Source: JALGWN01 sp964598025
Lineage (GTDB): Bacteria; Arandabacterota; Arandabacteria; Arandabacterales; Arandabacteraceae
Direction of reading: 5' to 3'
Length of the DNA: 27,787 bases
Assembly: GCA_964598025.1 (NCBI GenBank)
Contig: CAZRAU010000031.1
Coordinates: 1-27,787, forward strand
Numbering within the stretch: position 1 is the first letter of the stretch; each line of letters starts with the position of its first letter. Below are positions 7,530 through 15,959 of this stretch, piece after piece. The notes beneath the pieces were generated by a model. That model was not told where the DNA came from. It did not search any database and worked only from the letters and a program-made list of their open reading frames with translations. The translations under genes and the position numbers were made by a program.

Positions 7530-8921
7530 TCAGTCTAACATGAGATTGATCAACTTACAAAACTCAGTCCTGGCGTTCCCGAAGGAGTCACTGCGGCTCA
7601 TGGGGAAGGTGATGAGAGCGGCCTTCCCCCCCTGCCAGGGATTCACGATACCAAGGTAATAGTCCTGTGTTTGGGAAGAGCTCGCTACGCCGGGTGGTAT
7701 GTAATAGATGGGTGTCGCCTGGGCCGCAGGCCTCATACATTCGACTCCCAGGTAGAAGCCGGACACCATGAGGCTGTCCAGGCCGAGATCGTTGTTGCTC
7801 TTTATTTCCCATCGTTTGCAGTCGAAATTGGTCTCACCGGCACGGGTGTAAAGCGTGTCTATCCCGAAAACCTCAAAGGCAGTCGAGTCAAGCAAGGCAC
7901 CGTTGGTTCCCACAGCCGCCATGCTCACGAGGATAACCCTTCCACCTTCAGCCACGTATGACTGGAACGCCTCATCGGCGGCAGCAAGGCCCGACGTGGC
8001 TGTGCGGAGCGGGTCGTTATACCAGACGACCAAATCGAACAGCCTGAACAGCTCTCCCATATTGTAGGCATATCCGATCCCCCCGAACTCTCCCACATCC
8101 AATATCGAGTAGCTTGGCAGGCAGTCATCGAGAACCCCTCTATAGAAGCGGTCCGTGACCTCCGGAAACGTATAATCGTCTCGGGAGAGATCGTCGACCA
8201 GGAGAACATCGCCGGTAGGCGCCACAACCTGCCACGTATGGCTCACCGCGCTGCTGGTGTCGCACCCGGAATCGATAGCCACCACGTTTATGGTTCGCTC
8301 TCCGTAGCGGCCCTCGAATTCGGCCGGCCCTATCGAGGCTACGGTGTCTTCGGCGGCAAGCAGCATGGCGCTTTCCTCGCTGCCGTCCAGCCACACCTTG
8401 TAGGTCTCGATGGTCTCCCGGCCCTCCGGATCGTCACCATGCCACTTTATGAGTATTGCCGGCAGCGTCGTATCCGGCAGCTGGGCCTTGTCCCAGATCT
8501 TCACGGTCGGTGGGCTGTTGGTGACAGGGAAGGTCGCCTGCGCGGGCTCACCGTCGACCGCGCCCTCGTCGTCCACGGCTCTCACCCTTATGGTATGGCT
8601 CCTTATGCCGTAGGTCACCGGTAGATTGAATTCCTCTTCCGTCAGCTCGGTGAAGACCCAGGAGGTGTCCATCCGGCAGCAGGGCTCGGCGGGGTCGGTG
8701 GACCAGCGATACTCAAAGCCCACGACTTCCCCATCCTTGTCATCCCCCCACCATCTGACGGTCTGCATGTACACGGTCGGATTGCGTATGCTGTCACCTA
8801 TCGAAATATAGGTCTCCGGAGGGAGGTTGGGTATGTTGAGGTCCTGCTTCTCGGCACAGCCGGCCGCCAGAATCAGGATCAGGCCTACGATCAACGCTGT
8901 TGTCGTCATTCCCTTATACAT
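7530..8921 (-). CDS. Lipoprotein with Ig-like repeats and a Rossmann/GATase-like C-terminal domain
   Basis: A 463-residue predicted lipoprotein. An N-terminal hydrophobic helix ends in the lipobox LAAGC (C22). Two Ig/cadherin-like modules follow at about residues 32-135 and 136-232. Each opens with a proline-rich boundary, contains a W-GDDKDG or WHGDDPEG turn and carries a V-x-A-x-D-S/E strand, typical of extracellular beta-sandwiches. From about 235 the protein changes to an alternating alpha/beta pattern (DVLLVDDLSRDD, LVVWYNDP, YVAEGGRVILVSM), resembling the class I glutamine amidotransferase-like or flavodoxin-like fold of surface lipoproteins. No catalytic Cys/His pair was recognised. 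The start ATG at 8921 is four bases after the preceding stop, with AGGTAGG before it, indicating translational coupling. Probable role: surface or periplasmic binding component of the block. Confidence 0.82.
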   Translation of the reverse strand: MYKGMTTTALIVGLILILAAGCAEKQDLNIPNLPPETYISIGDSIRNPTVYMQTVRWWGDDKDGEVVGFEYRWSTDPAEPCCRMDTSWVFTELTEEEFNLPVTYGIRSHTIRVRAVDDEGAVDGEPAQATFPVTNSPPTVKIWDKAQLPDTTLPAILIKWHGDDPEGRETIETYKVWLDGSEESAMLLAAEDTVASIGPAEFEGRYGERTINVVAIDSGCDTSSAVSHTWQVVAPTGDVLLVDDLSRDDYTFPEVTDRFYRGVLDDCLPSYSILDVGEFGGIGYAYNMGELFRLFDLVVWYNDPLRTATSGLAAADEAFQSYVAEGGRVILVSMAAVGTNGALLDSTAFEVFGIDTLYTRAGETNFDCKRWEIKSNNDLGLDSLMVSGFYLGVECMRPAAQATPIYYIPPGVASSSQTQDYYLGIVNPWQGGKAALITFPMSRSDSFGNARTEFCKLINLMLD

Positions 8922-8925
8922 ATGC

Positions 8926-10857
8926 CTACCTTATGACCATGAACTTGCCAAGTTGGTTGGAGCCGGTCTCCCTGTTCTCAACCGAGTAAACGTACAGTCC
9001 GGTCGCAACCGCCTGGTCCTCGTCCGTTATGAGATCCCAGGCGCAGATGCCCCCGGGTATGGCGACGTTTCGCTCTGCGGTGGTCCGGAGGCCCTGAACA
9101 TCCGCGGCGGTGTATGTGCTGCCGTCGAAATGGATGGTCTTCACCAAGTCCCCCGCCAGGGCATAGACTCGAATGGTCGCCTTCTCGGGGAGATTGATAA
9201 ACCAGACATACTTCTCCCTGTCTCTTGTTCCGTCCCAGATCGCTTCCCCGCGGTAAGGGTTAGGGACTACCGAGACCTTAAGACCGTCATCGACGGGCCG
9301 GGTCCCGGGTATTGTGAGGACCTGCGTCGCCCTGACACCGCTTTCCATGCTCTCCACGCCTTCCGAGGGCATGCCCCGGTCATATGAGGTCAGCGCCACC
9401 CAGTACTTGAAACCATCCTTCACGTTGTCGATATCGACCCTATAGACATAGAGCGTATCCCCGATAAGCGTGGTGTCCCGGACGGACTCGAGCCCCGTGT
9501 CATAGCCTATCTGGTTCACGATATCGACGTCCCGTACCAGATTGAACTGCTCGTTGGTCGCACCCTCTATGCGGGTCACGTAGAGGCGGTATCCTTCAAA
9601 GTCCGCGATTTGGTAGAAGGGGTCCAGCTTGTCCTCCGGGTAGTCGTCCCAGAAGACACTGATCCTGCCCTTGCTCGGCCTGATCTTGTACCTGGATGGT
9701 TGGGGCGGGCTGGGTAGGATGTAGTTGTTCTCGAACGCGCGTTTGGACCATTCCACGTTTTGAACAAGACTCTGCCTGTCCATCCCGCCTAGGAAGGCGC
9801 ATACAAGGACTATGCTGTCGCCGGGCGCCATCGACGGGAAAGGCCCGGCCGATATCACCTCAACGGCGTCGTGCTCCCTGCTGTTGGGGATGATGCTCTC
9901 GGTTTCGTCTATCTCATGATTATACATGAGCTTATAACGCCAATCGTCGGTCACCGTGGTGTCCCTTTCCCAGTACCAGCTCCACCAGTTGAATGACATT
10001 CCAACGTCCTCGATCGCCGGTACGCCCTCTCCGACGGTCCCAAGGATGCTGACCGCACCCCAGGAGGGGGCCTGTCCCCCGTCGTAATTGAAATGGTGCT
10101 CGCCGACCATACGGTGTTCGGGGAAGTACTCCAAGGCTTTCTTCTGAAACCATCCCGAAGGCGGCCAGTCTTCGTACTGGCCCTTCCAGCCTGAGGAGAG
10201 CTCGGAGTAGATGCCAAGGCACGGGTTCTTGAGCAGGCCTTCGCTCTCGTTCTTTATGGTGAAGCTGACGATCACGAACGCCTCGGCGAACCTGTAGCTC
10301 CAGAGATAGGACTCCTGCCGGACCCCGATTCCGAGCACGCCCTTATTGCCTCCACGCTTGGGATAGTCGGTGTAATAGGAAAGAAAATCTTGCTCGCTCA
10401 CAGCCTTCTTGGAGTAGGAACGGCTGGTGATAAGGACCGACCTCTCCTTTATCTTCTCCCTGGGCGTGTACTCGGACGCCGAAGCGGAGCTCACGCCTGA
10501 ATACCCGGATACAGAGCCGGTGGATACGACGGTGTCGCCGTCGGCGTTTATAGCACCCACCCAGAGGCCTGCTCTGACCAGGTGCTCCTGCTGGCTGCCC
10601 AGCGGGTATTCCATGGAAGGTGCGCGCGTGGCGAAGTTATCTCCGAAGAAGGCGTAGTTGCTGATCACTAATCCGATGGCGTTACCATCAGTCTGCTTGA
10701 ACTGGAAGGGGACATCACTCTGAAGAAGTGTCGGAACCGCGGTCGGGACCGCAGCGAAATGGGCACCGTCATCTCCCGATGCCGGCCGGGCATTCGCGAG
10801 ACCGGTCAAGAGCGCAACACAAATACATAGGTACAGAGAAGTCCTGCGCGTCATCAT
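8926..10857 (-). CDS. Secreted protein with Fn3-like region and FlgD-like/T9SS-type C-terminal tail
   Basis: A 643-residue exported protein. The ATG at 10857 overlaps the stop of the upstream gene (ATGA) and sits behind GGTGGG; an ATG four codons earlier is possible. The signal peptide ends near LTGLANA. Residues from about 50 to 400 form a large beta-rich domain that I could not assign, rich in Tyr/Trp and containing a GLWVGA motif common in secreted proteins of FCB candidate phyla. A fibronectin-III-like segment follows (about 405-525; ISVFWDDYPED, GYRLYVTRIEG, YWVALTSYD). The last about 110 residues form a FlgD-like tail (VVPNPYRG, IRVYALAGDLVKTI, GLYVYSVENRE) ending in KFMVIR, as in type IX secretion cargo. 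It lies between the beta-propeller lipoprotein and the Ig-like lipoprotein genes in a tightly coupled operon. The function is unknown; a surface-exposed role is likely. Confidence 0.85.
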   Translation of the reverse strand: MMTRRTSLYLCICVALLTGLANARPASGDDGAHFAAVPTAVPTLLQSDVPFQFKQTDGNAIGLVISNYAFFGDNFATRAPSMEYPLGSQQEHLVRAGLWVGAINADGDTVVSTGSVSGYSGVSSASASEYTPREKIKERSVLITSRSYSKKAVSEQDFLSYYTDYPKRGGNKGVLGIGVRQESYLWSYRFAEAFVIVSFTIKNESEGLLKNPCLGIYSELSSGWKGQYEDWPPSGWFQKKALEYFPEHRMVGEHHFNYDGGQAPSWGAVSILGTVGEGVPAIEDVGMSFNWWSWYWERDTTVTDDWRYKLMYNHEIDETESIIPNSREHDAVEVISAGPFPSMAPGDSIVLVCAFLGGMDRQSLVQNVEWSKRAFENNYILPSPPQPSRYKIRPSKGRISVFWDDYPEDKLDPFYQIADFEGYRLYVTRIEGATNEQFNLVRDVDIVNQIGYDTGLESVRDTTLIGDTLYVYRVDIDNVKDGFKYWVALTSYDRGMPSEGVESMESGVRATQVLTIPGTRPVDDGLKVSVVPNPYRGEAIWDGTRDREKYVWFINLPEKATIRVYALAGDLVKTIHFDGSTYTAADVQGLRTTAERNVAIPGGICAWDLITDEDQAVATGLYVYSVENRETGSNQLGKFMVIR

Positions 10858-11846
10858 CTTGCATCCCACCGGTGTATTGTTCCCGTCGCCGTCTCCAATG
10901 TATAGATACGGCTCCTGTACTCGCCTATGGACACGGCAGCAGCCAGGCTCTGAGGACCTCCGGCTTCGGGCGAATTCACCATGGCGTCCGACACACCCTC
11001 CGCTGTGAACCTGAAAATCTTGCCGAGCCCCTTGTCCAGTATGTACACATTACCGTCAATGTCCGTTGTAACAGCGCTTGGACCGATCAACACCCATTCC
11101 GTGCCGCTTATGTCGGTGAACGAGTTTATGAGCGGGATCTCGCCGGAGAACATGATCCCCTTCTGGGGTTCGCTTGTGCTGATCTTCTGCACCTGGTTCT
11201 TTTCACCGTTCGATTCGGCAATAAACAGGGTTTCCCCTTCAATCCAGAGCCCCTGCGGGCTCAAGACATGGCCTATGCCGAAGCCGCTGTCGGCGAGATC
11301 GACCCCGAAGCGCCGCTTACCCTGAGAGTTATATGATCGCACGAAGTTCCGGGCCTTGTCGGACACATAGACATTGCCCTTGTCGTCGGTGGCGAGGCCT
11401 CCAATCATCTTCCACTCGGGATCGCTGAAGGTGAGGAAGGGCTCGCCGCCATCCAGCGCATAGACATGCACCGTCAGGTGCTCGGACGAATCGGCCACGG
11501 CGATTCCCCCGCTTCCCACTCCGACGACGAGAGGCCGCTCGAGTCCGCTGAAGACTATGTCTCTCTCAGGATCTCCGTCGCCGTAATAGCGCCTGACCGC
11601 GCCTTCGGCGCTGTATGCCACGTAGATATGGCCGTAGATCACAGCCATGTAGGTGGCCCCTTCGAACCATGGGTATTCGCCGCCGTGAACGTATTCGCCC
11701 AGGTGGGCGTCCTTACTGGTCTCACTCGGCATTTCGTACTTGCCGCCGCATCCCAGCGAGGCTGCCAGAATAAGGAACGCAAGAGCGGCCGGTATCACCA
11801 GCCGTCCGGTTCCAAAACTCCGCATCTGACTTGCCGCCTGCATCAT
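10854..11846 (-). CDS. NHL-type beta-propeller lipoprotein
   Basis: A 330-residue lipoprotein. The N-terminal helix ends in ILAASLGC (lipidated C33), followed by a glycine linker. The rest consists of four-stranded blade repeats: GGLATDDKGNVYVSDKARN, LWIEGETLFIAES and VTTDIDGNVYILDKGLGKI are clear NHL-type blades (G-x-A-x-D-x-x-G-x-V/I-Y-V-x-D), giving about six blades. NHL propellers bind proteins, glycans or small ligands; the six-bladed NHL and 6-bladed beta-propeller (TolB-like) folds are the closest relatives. The start ATG at 11846 directly abuts the stop of the PorV-like gene at 11847, so translation is coupled. Its 3' end overlaps the next gene by 4 bases. Probably faces the periplasm or cell surface together with its operon partners. 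Confidence 0.85.
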   Translation of the reverse strand: MMQAASQMRSFGTGRLVIPAALAFLILAASLGCGGKYEMPSETSKDAHLGEYVHGGEYPWFEGATYMAVIYGHIYVAYSAEGAVRRYYGDGDPERDIVFSGLERPLVVGVGSGGIAVADSSEHLTVHVYALDGGEPFLTFSDPEWKMIGGLATDDKGNVYVSDKARNFVRSYNSQGKRRFGVDLADSGFGIGHVLSPQGLWIEGETLFIAESNGEKNQVQKISTSEPQKGIMFSGEIPLINSFTDISGTEWVLIGPSAVTTDIDGNVYILDKGLGKIFRFTAEGVSDAMVNSPEAGGPQSLAAAVSIGEYRSRIYTLETATGTIHRWDAR

Positions 11847-12869
11847 CTATAGCCTCAGAGTCAATGAGAATCTGTGAACGGTCCCCAGGTAATCGCTGAA
11901 TGTGGCCGCATAGTCGAAACTGGCCTCCACCGAGAAGACATTGGTCTCGGCGCCGACCCCCAGACTCGTTTTAAGTTCGCTGGCATTGGTGTCGTGTCCG
12001 GCACGAACAGCAAGCACGTCCATCAAGATCGCCTCGCCGCCCAGTCTGAAAGTCTCTTCATTGTCGGATGGGTGCGCGAGCTCGATATCCACAAGTATAC
12101 TCAGCCACTCTCTGGTCACAGGTTCGACTGCGATCCCGAATCTGAACTCGGTCGCCGGTGCAAACCCGGCATAATCGGCATCGGCAAGGCCCGAGGTCGT
12201 CTGTTTCTGGAAGCTCCCGGACGGGGACATGTCCGCCCCGAAGTTCGTGAGCGCCACAGCCAGCCTCATGTTCCGAGGTCCTATGCTGTAGTAGGTCCCC
12301 GCATCCATCACGATCGCGTTGGTTATGGGGCCTCCGACCTCGACTCCCAGTTCCTCCCGGACGTACTTCACGCCGATGCCGCCGGAGAACCTGTCCGTGA
12401 AGCGTTTGGCAACGGACACCCCCAGGAGCCAGTCGGTGAAGGAGAACTCCCTCCCGGTACCGTAGGGGTGGTACTCGGTGGTCTCCATGAGATCGGTCGA
12501 GAGCGACCCGAATTGGAGTGCGACTGTCCCGTCGAGCATCTTGACGGGCAAACCGTAGCATGCATGGCTGTATGTGATATCCGCCGGCCAGGAAACGTAG
12601 TTNNNNNNNNNNACCTCATTCCCGGTTACGTGGGTCAAGCCTGCAGGGTTCCAAGCGCAGGCGGTGATATCGTCACATACGGCCACGTAAGCGCCTCCCA
12701 TGGCGGCGGCTCTGGCGCCGACACCGATACGCAAGAAACTGCCCGAAGATGTGCCCACCCTCTGATCTCCAAGGCTGGTCTGCGCGTATGCCGCTCCCGG
12801 CACCATGGCGGCCATCACCAGAACGGCCACGGCCAAACCGGTGACAAAGGCCCTGACCGAACCGCTCAA
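11847..12869 (-). CDS. PorV/PorQ-family outer-membrane beta-barrel protein
   Basis: A FadL/PorV-type outer-membrane barrel. After a signal peptide ending in GAAYAQT, the mature N-terminus shows the family signature: FLRIGVGARAAAMGGAYVAV followed by CAWNPAGL. Alternating aromatic strands then run to the C-terminus, which ends in RFSLTLRL. In Bacteroidetes, PorV shuttles type IX cargo to the surface and attaches it; two proteins with type IX-like tails lie close by, one in this operon. The likely start is TTG at 12869, behind GAGG with 7-base spacing (341 residues). An ATG at 13034 overlapping the TonB stop gives 55 extra basic, low-complexity residues before a normal signal peptide and is less likely. 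The gene contains a run of 10 Ns (12603-12612) across four codons; the frame is kept. Confidence 0.85.
   Translation of the reverse strand: MSGSVRAFVTGLAVAVLVMAAMVPGAAYAQTSLGDQRVGTSSGSFLRIGVGARAAAMGGAYVAVCDDITACAWNPAGLTHVTGNEXXXXNYVSWPADITYSHACYGLPVKMLDGTVALQFGSLSTDLMETTEYHPYGTGREFSFTDWLLGVSVAKRFTDRFSGGIGVKYVREELGVEVGGPITNAIVMDAGTYYSIGPRNMRLAVALTNFGADMSPSGSFQKQTTSGLADADYAGFAPATEFRFGIAVEPVTREWLSILVDIELAHPSDNEETFRLGGEAILMDVLAVRAGHDTNASELKTSLGVGAETNVFSVEASFDYAATFSDYLGTVHRFSLTLRL
12603..12612. other. Assembly gap (10 Ns)
   Basis: Ten undetermined bases inside the PorV-like gene. They start two bases into a codon (GTN, still Val) and keep the frame, so about four residues are unknown. The true gap length may differ from 10. 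Confidence 0.99.
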
Positions 12870-13027
12870 GAGGTTCCCTCGAGAAGGCTCTTCAAGACCA
12901 CCGAGATGCACGGCACGCGAAGGCTTCGGGCGCGAGGCGCACTCCCTGGTACACCACAGCGCCGGGGTGTAGCGTTGCCGCTTCTGTGGCAGCGAACGCG
13001 GCAAACGAGTGTTTTCCAACAGCCTGA
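12870..13027 (-). other. Spacer between TonB receptor and PorV-like genes, with small dyads
   Basis: This is the only long spacer inside the six-gene block. It holds a TACACC/GGTGTA dyad (12950-12971) and a weaker CGTTGCC/GGCAGCG dyad just downstream. It is open in the PorV-gene frame, but the translation looks non-coding. No promoter or T-run was found, so read-through from the TonB gene is expected. Confidence 0.4.
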
Positions 13028-15790
13028 TTACCATTCTATACCCATTCCCACCGTAGCCTGCCTCGGCGGGCCGTAATAGCTGGGATCGCTCAGCTGGTAG
13101 ATCACATACTGGCTCCCGGCACTATCCCGGTAGGAACCCACTCCGAGCTTGGGAGCCTTGCCGGTTTCGTAATCGATCTTTCTCACTCTCCGGTTGTTAA
13201 AGACGTTCTCGACCTCGAGGAAGGCCCTGTACTTGAGGGGGCCCCGGGTCAGGTACTTGGTGAACCTGAGATCCAGGACATTGTCGGCCGGACCGTTCTT
13301 GGAGTAGCGTTTCCCGGTCTCGCGCTCGTTCACCACCGGGGTGTATGCCTTGCCGCTCTGCAGCAGCCATTGCAGATTGAGGTTCCAGTCCGAAGGGAGC
13401 GCAAGCCCGAGCAATGCTATCTTGTCATCCTCCGTGACACTCATGGTGAAATTGAGATTGATTTTGTGGGGGCGGTTCCACCAAAGGTACTCCTCTGCCA
13501 GGCTGGCCTCACGCGCACCCACGTCGCCGCCCTGCTCCTGGATAAGCTTCAGGGTGTTGGGATCGGAGCTCTTTCCCGTGGCAAGGGAGTATGTATATAC
13601 AATCGAGCCGCCGTACCTCCCGCGCTTCTTCTTTCTTATCTCGATCTCGATTCCGCGGGATCTGGCGTAGTCGAGGTTCCGGTAAATATACATCTCGCCC
13701 ACGCCGGGTTTTTCGAACTGAGTGGATGTCGGATAATCATAGATGTCCTTGTAGAACAGCGTGAAGTTCGCCGCCACGGTCTCGGTGAACTGATGCCTTG
13801 CGCCGATCTCATACGCTACTGATATCTCAGGGTTCAGATTGGGGTTTCCAATGAGGGGGAAGCGCTCGCTCGAAACCGATGAAAGCTTGGAATATATCCA
13901 GATGTAGCTGGGTACCTGGGAGAAGTGCCCGTAGTTAAAGAACAGGTTGTCCCGATCGGTTATGGGGTGGGAGATGGCGACCCGGGGACTGAGGTGTCCC
14001 TTGAACCGGTGCCCGAATATCTCCTGGGTATCCCGATAGAAATTCCTCCGGGTCGTCTCGGTTATCGAGAATATCGTCGTGTCTTCGATGGCCCTCTCCA
14101 CCTGGGCGCCAGGGAACCAGTAGTCATACCGGATGCCCAGCTCTCCGATCAGGCCCTCGAAGCTGATCTTGTCCTGAAGATACAAGGCGCCCCGGTTGGG
14201 ATAAATGTGGAAGATGTCATGGAACTCTCCCAGGCTGTCAGGGTCGGGGACCCAGGGGCGCCCGATGATGATATACTGGATGTTCTCATAGGAGGCATCG
14301 ACGCCCGCCTTGAACTGGTGGTGAGGCGGGATCTGCGAGGTGATGTCCCAGGACAGGTTGGCGGTCTCGGTGTAGCGGTCGTGCCAGAGGTCCTGATAGC
14401 CGGTCTCCACAAAGAACGGCGTATCGTTCTCTCCCAGCCGGCCCTCGTCATCCGGCTCCCAGTAATCGTACCAGAGCTTGCCCGCAACATCGGCGTGCAC
14501 CGCATTGAAGAACCTGGAAACCCTCAAGGAATGAAAAGTGTTCTTGCTCAGGATGTGGTTCCAGCTCAGGACCAGGCTGTTGGAATCTTCCGTATATACT
14601 ACGGCGCTATCCAGATACCGCGACCACTGATGCTGGTAGCCCGAGTATTCTCTGGTGACATCATAAGGGTCATAACGGGAATAGCCCTGATCGATGGAGA
14701 TGGACTTGGTAAAGGAGAGCCCGAACTTGTGCTGTGAAGAAGGTCTCCAGGCCAACTTGCCGAAGCCCTGCCATGTATTGTCCGCCCTCGGGGCCATGCC
14801 CTTGTAACTGATCTTGATGCCGAGGAAGTCCTCCTTGTAGGAGGATATCAGCCCCTTTGAGCCCGGTATGTCGCTGATCGATGGCAGGTAGGTATCGGTG
14901 AATCTCCCTGAGAACCCAACGGAGTACGTCACCTGGCCGGGTATGCGAAGCCCCATCTTCGGCAGTACCCTGGAGGACAGGGGCTCGGGGCCGTCAAACC
15001 CCAGTTCGAAGCGGTCGGTCATGAAATAATCGAGATCGGTCTTCTTAAAGGGCACATGGTCGCCTGAGTAGTCGAAATAGCCGTGATGTTTGCTGCCGCC
15101 CTCCTTGAGTTTGACGTTTACCACGCCGGAAAGGGCCTGCCCGTGTTCGGCGCTGTAGCCGCCGGTTATGACATCCATCTCGGCAACCGACCGGGCGCTC
15201 ACATCCAAAGCGGACGACTTGCCGGAGATCAGGTCTTTCATCTGAACGCCGTCTATAATGTAGAGCGTCTCGTCGGTACGGCCGCCCCTTATGTGAATCT
15301 CATCGTCGCTCTGGACCACACCGGCCTGGAGCCCCATCACGTCCTGGATGTCCGTGACCGGCATCTCTCTGAGCTGTTCCTCGTTGATGCTCCTAACCGT
15401 AGTGGGGACATCCACTTCCACCATGGGGCGCTCGGCCGTTACAAGCACCTCCTCGGTCGTCCGGAGCACGGTCCTGTAGAGACGGAAATCGGCCTCGGTG
15501 GTGCTGAATGCCGTGATGGTCACCGAGTCCTGTTCCTCATGCTCATAGCCCATGTAGGAGGCCCGGACCGCATAGGTGCCCTCCGGGATGTTCCTGATGA
15601 AGAAAGAGCCGTCTTCCATTGACATGGCACCATACGGCGTGCCGACTATTACCACGTTGGAGAAAGGCAGGGCGTCCCCGGTCTTGCCGTCCAGGACCTT
15701 GCCCGTCAGGTTTCCGGGATCCGCGAAGGCCACGGGGGCGGCAAGCAGACCCAATATGAGGAACAGCGTGAACAGTCTCAAGCAGTGCAT
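13028..15790 (-). CDS. TonB-dependent receptor with N-terminal carboxypeptidase-regulatory-like domain
   Basis: A 920-residue outer-membrane active transporter energised by TonB/ExbBD. The signal peptide (MHCLRLFTLFLI... ending in VAFA) is followed by a CarboxypepD_reg-like beta-sandwich (about residues 25-105: GKVLDGKTGDALPFSNVVI, PEGTYAVRASYMGYE). The plug domain spans about 110-230, with EEVLVTAERP, IHIRGGRTDETLYIIDGVQM and YSAEHGQALSGVVNVKLKEGG. A 22-strand-type barrel follows, ending in a terminal aromatic (GMGIEW). I chose the ATG at 15790 over the longer GTG at 15859 because a promoter (-35/-10 at 15847-15875) overlaps the longer start. The ribosome-binding site is weak. No SusD-like partner is present; instead a PorV-like barrel and lipoproteins follow. 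The transported substrate is unknown. Confidence 0.92.
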   Translation of the reverse strand: MHCLRLFTLFLILGLLAAPVAFADPGNLTGKVLDGKTGDALPFSNVVIVGTPYGAMSMEDGSFFIRNIPEGTYAVRASYMGYEHEEQDSVTITAFSTTEADFRLYRTVLRTTEEVLVTAERPMVEVDVPTTVRSINEEQLREMPVTDIQDVMGLQAGVVQSDDEIHIRGGRTDETLYIIDGVQMKDLISGKSSALDVSARSVAEMDVITGGYSAEHGQALSGVVNVKLKEGGSKHHGYFDYSGDHVPFKKTDLDYFMTDRFELGFDGPEPLSSRVLPKMGLRIPGQVTYSVGFSGRFTDTYLPSISDIPGSKGLISSYKEDFLGIKISYKGMAPRADNTWQGFGKLAWRPSSQHKFGLSFTKSISIDQGYSRYDPYDVTREYSGYQHQWSRYLDSAVVYTEDSNSLVLSWNHILSKNTFHSLRVSRFFNAVHADVAGKLWYDYWEPDDEGRLGENDTPFFVETGYQDLWHDRYTETANLSWDITSQIPPHHQFKAGVDASYENIQYIIIGRPWVPDPDSLGEFHDIFHIYPNRGALYLQDKISFEGLIGELGIRYDYWFPGAQVERAIEDTTIFSITETTRRNFYRDTQEIFGHRFKGHLSPRVAISHPITDRDNLFFNYGHFSQVPSYIWIYSKLSSVSSERFPLIGNPNLNPEISVAYEIGARHQFTETVAANFTLFYKDIYDYPTSTQFEKPGVGEMYIYRNLDYARSRGIEIEIRKKKRGRYGGSIVYTYSLATGKSSDPNTLKLIQEQGGDVGAREASLAEEYLWWNRPHKINLNFTMSVTEDDKIALLGLALPSDWNLNLQWLLQSGKAYTPVVNERETGKRYSKNGPADNVLDLRFTKYLTRGPLKYRAFLEVENVFNNRRVRKIDYETGKAPKLGVGSYRDSAGSQYVIYQLSDPSYYGPPRQATVGMGIEW

Positions 15791-15846
15791 CCCGTTGTTT
15801 CCATTAGGTAAGTCATTCCCGGTACCTCTCCATTTAAAACCAATAC

Positions 15847-15875
15847 ATTCTGTCGTCACAAGGCCGGAAAGTCAA
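15847..15875 (-). promoter_or_regulatory. Candidate sigma-70 promoter of the six-gene envelope operon
   Basis: On the minus strand, TTGACT (15870-15875), 17 bases, CAGAAT (15847-15852). Transcription would start near 15840, upstream of the ATG at 15790 but inside the longer possible ORF. Confidence 0.55.
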
Positions 15876-15915
15876 GAGCCTAATTCACCGGGGGCCCACT
15901 TTCTGTCATAAATCT

Positions 15916-15943
15916 TTGACACCTACGGCGGATATGGTATCAT
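15916..15943 (+). promoter_or_regulatory. Consensus sigma-70 promoter of the MscS-like/CarD-like operon
   Basis: Perfect TTGACA (15916-15921), 16-base spacer, TATCAT (15938-15943). The predicted start near 15950 leaves a leader of only about 10 bases before the GTG at 15960. Confidence 0.75.
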
Positions 15944-15959
15944 TGGCCCAAGGGGGTGA

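Noticed and set aside
12870..13034. N-terminal extension of the PorV-like protein from the ATG at 13034
   Set aside because: The added 55 residues are basic and unlike any exported N-terminus, and a normal signal peptide with a TTG start and GAGG lies downstream. It stays possible because the ATG overlaps the TonB stop.
11874..13076. 400-codon plus-strand ORF opposite the PorV-like gene
   Set aside because: Antisense shadow running through the N gap and into the TonB gene, with no domain features.
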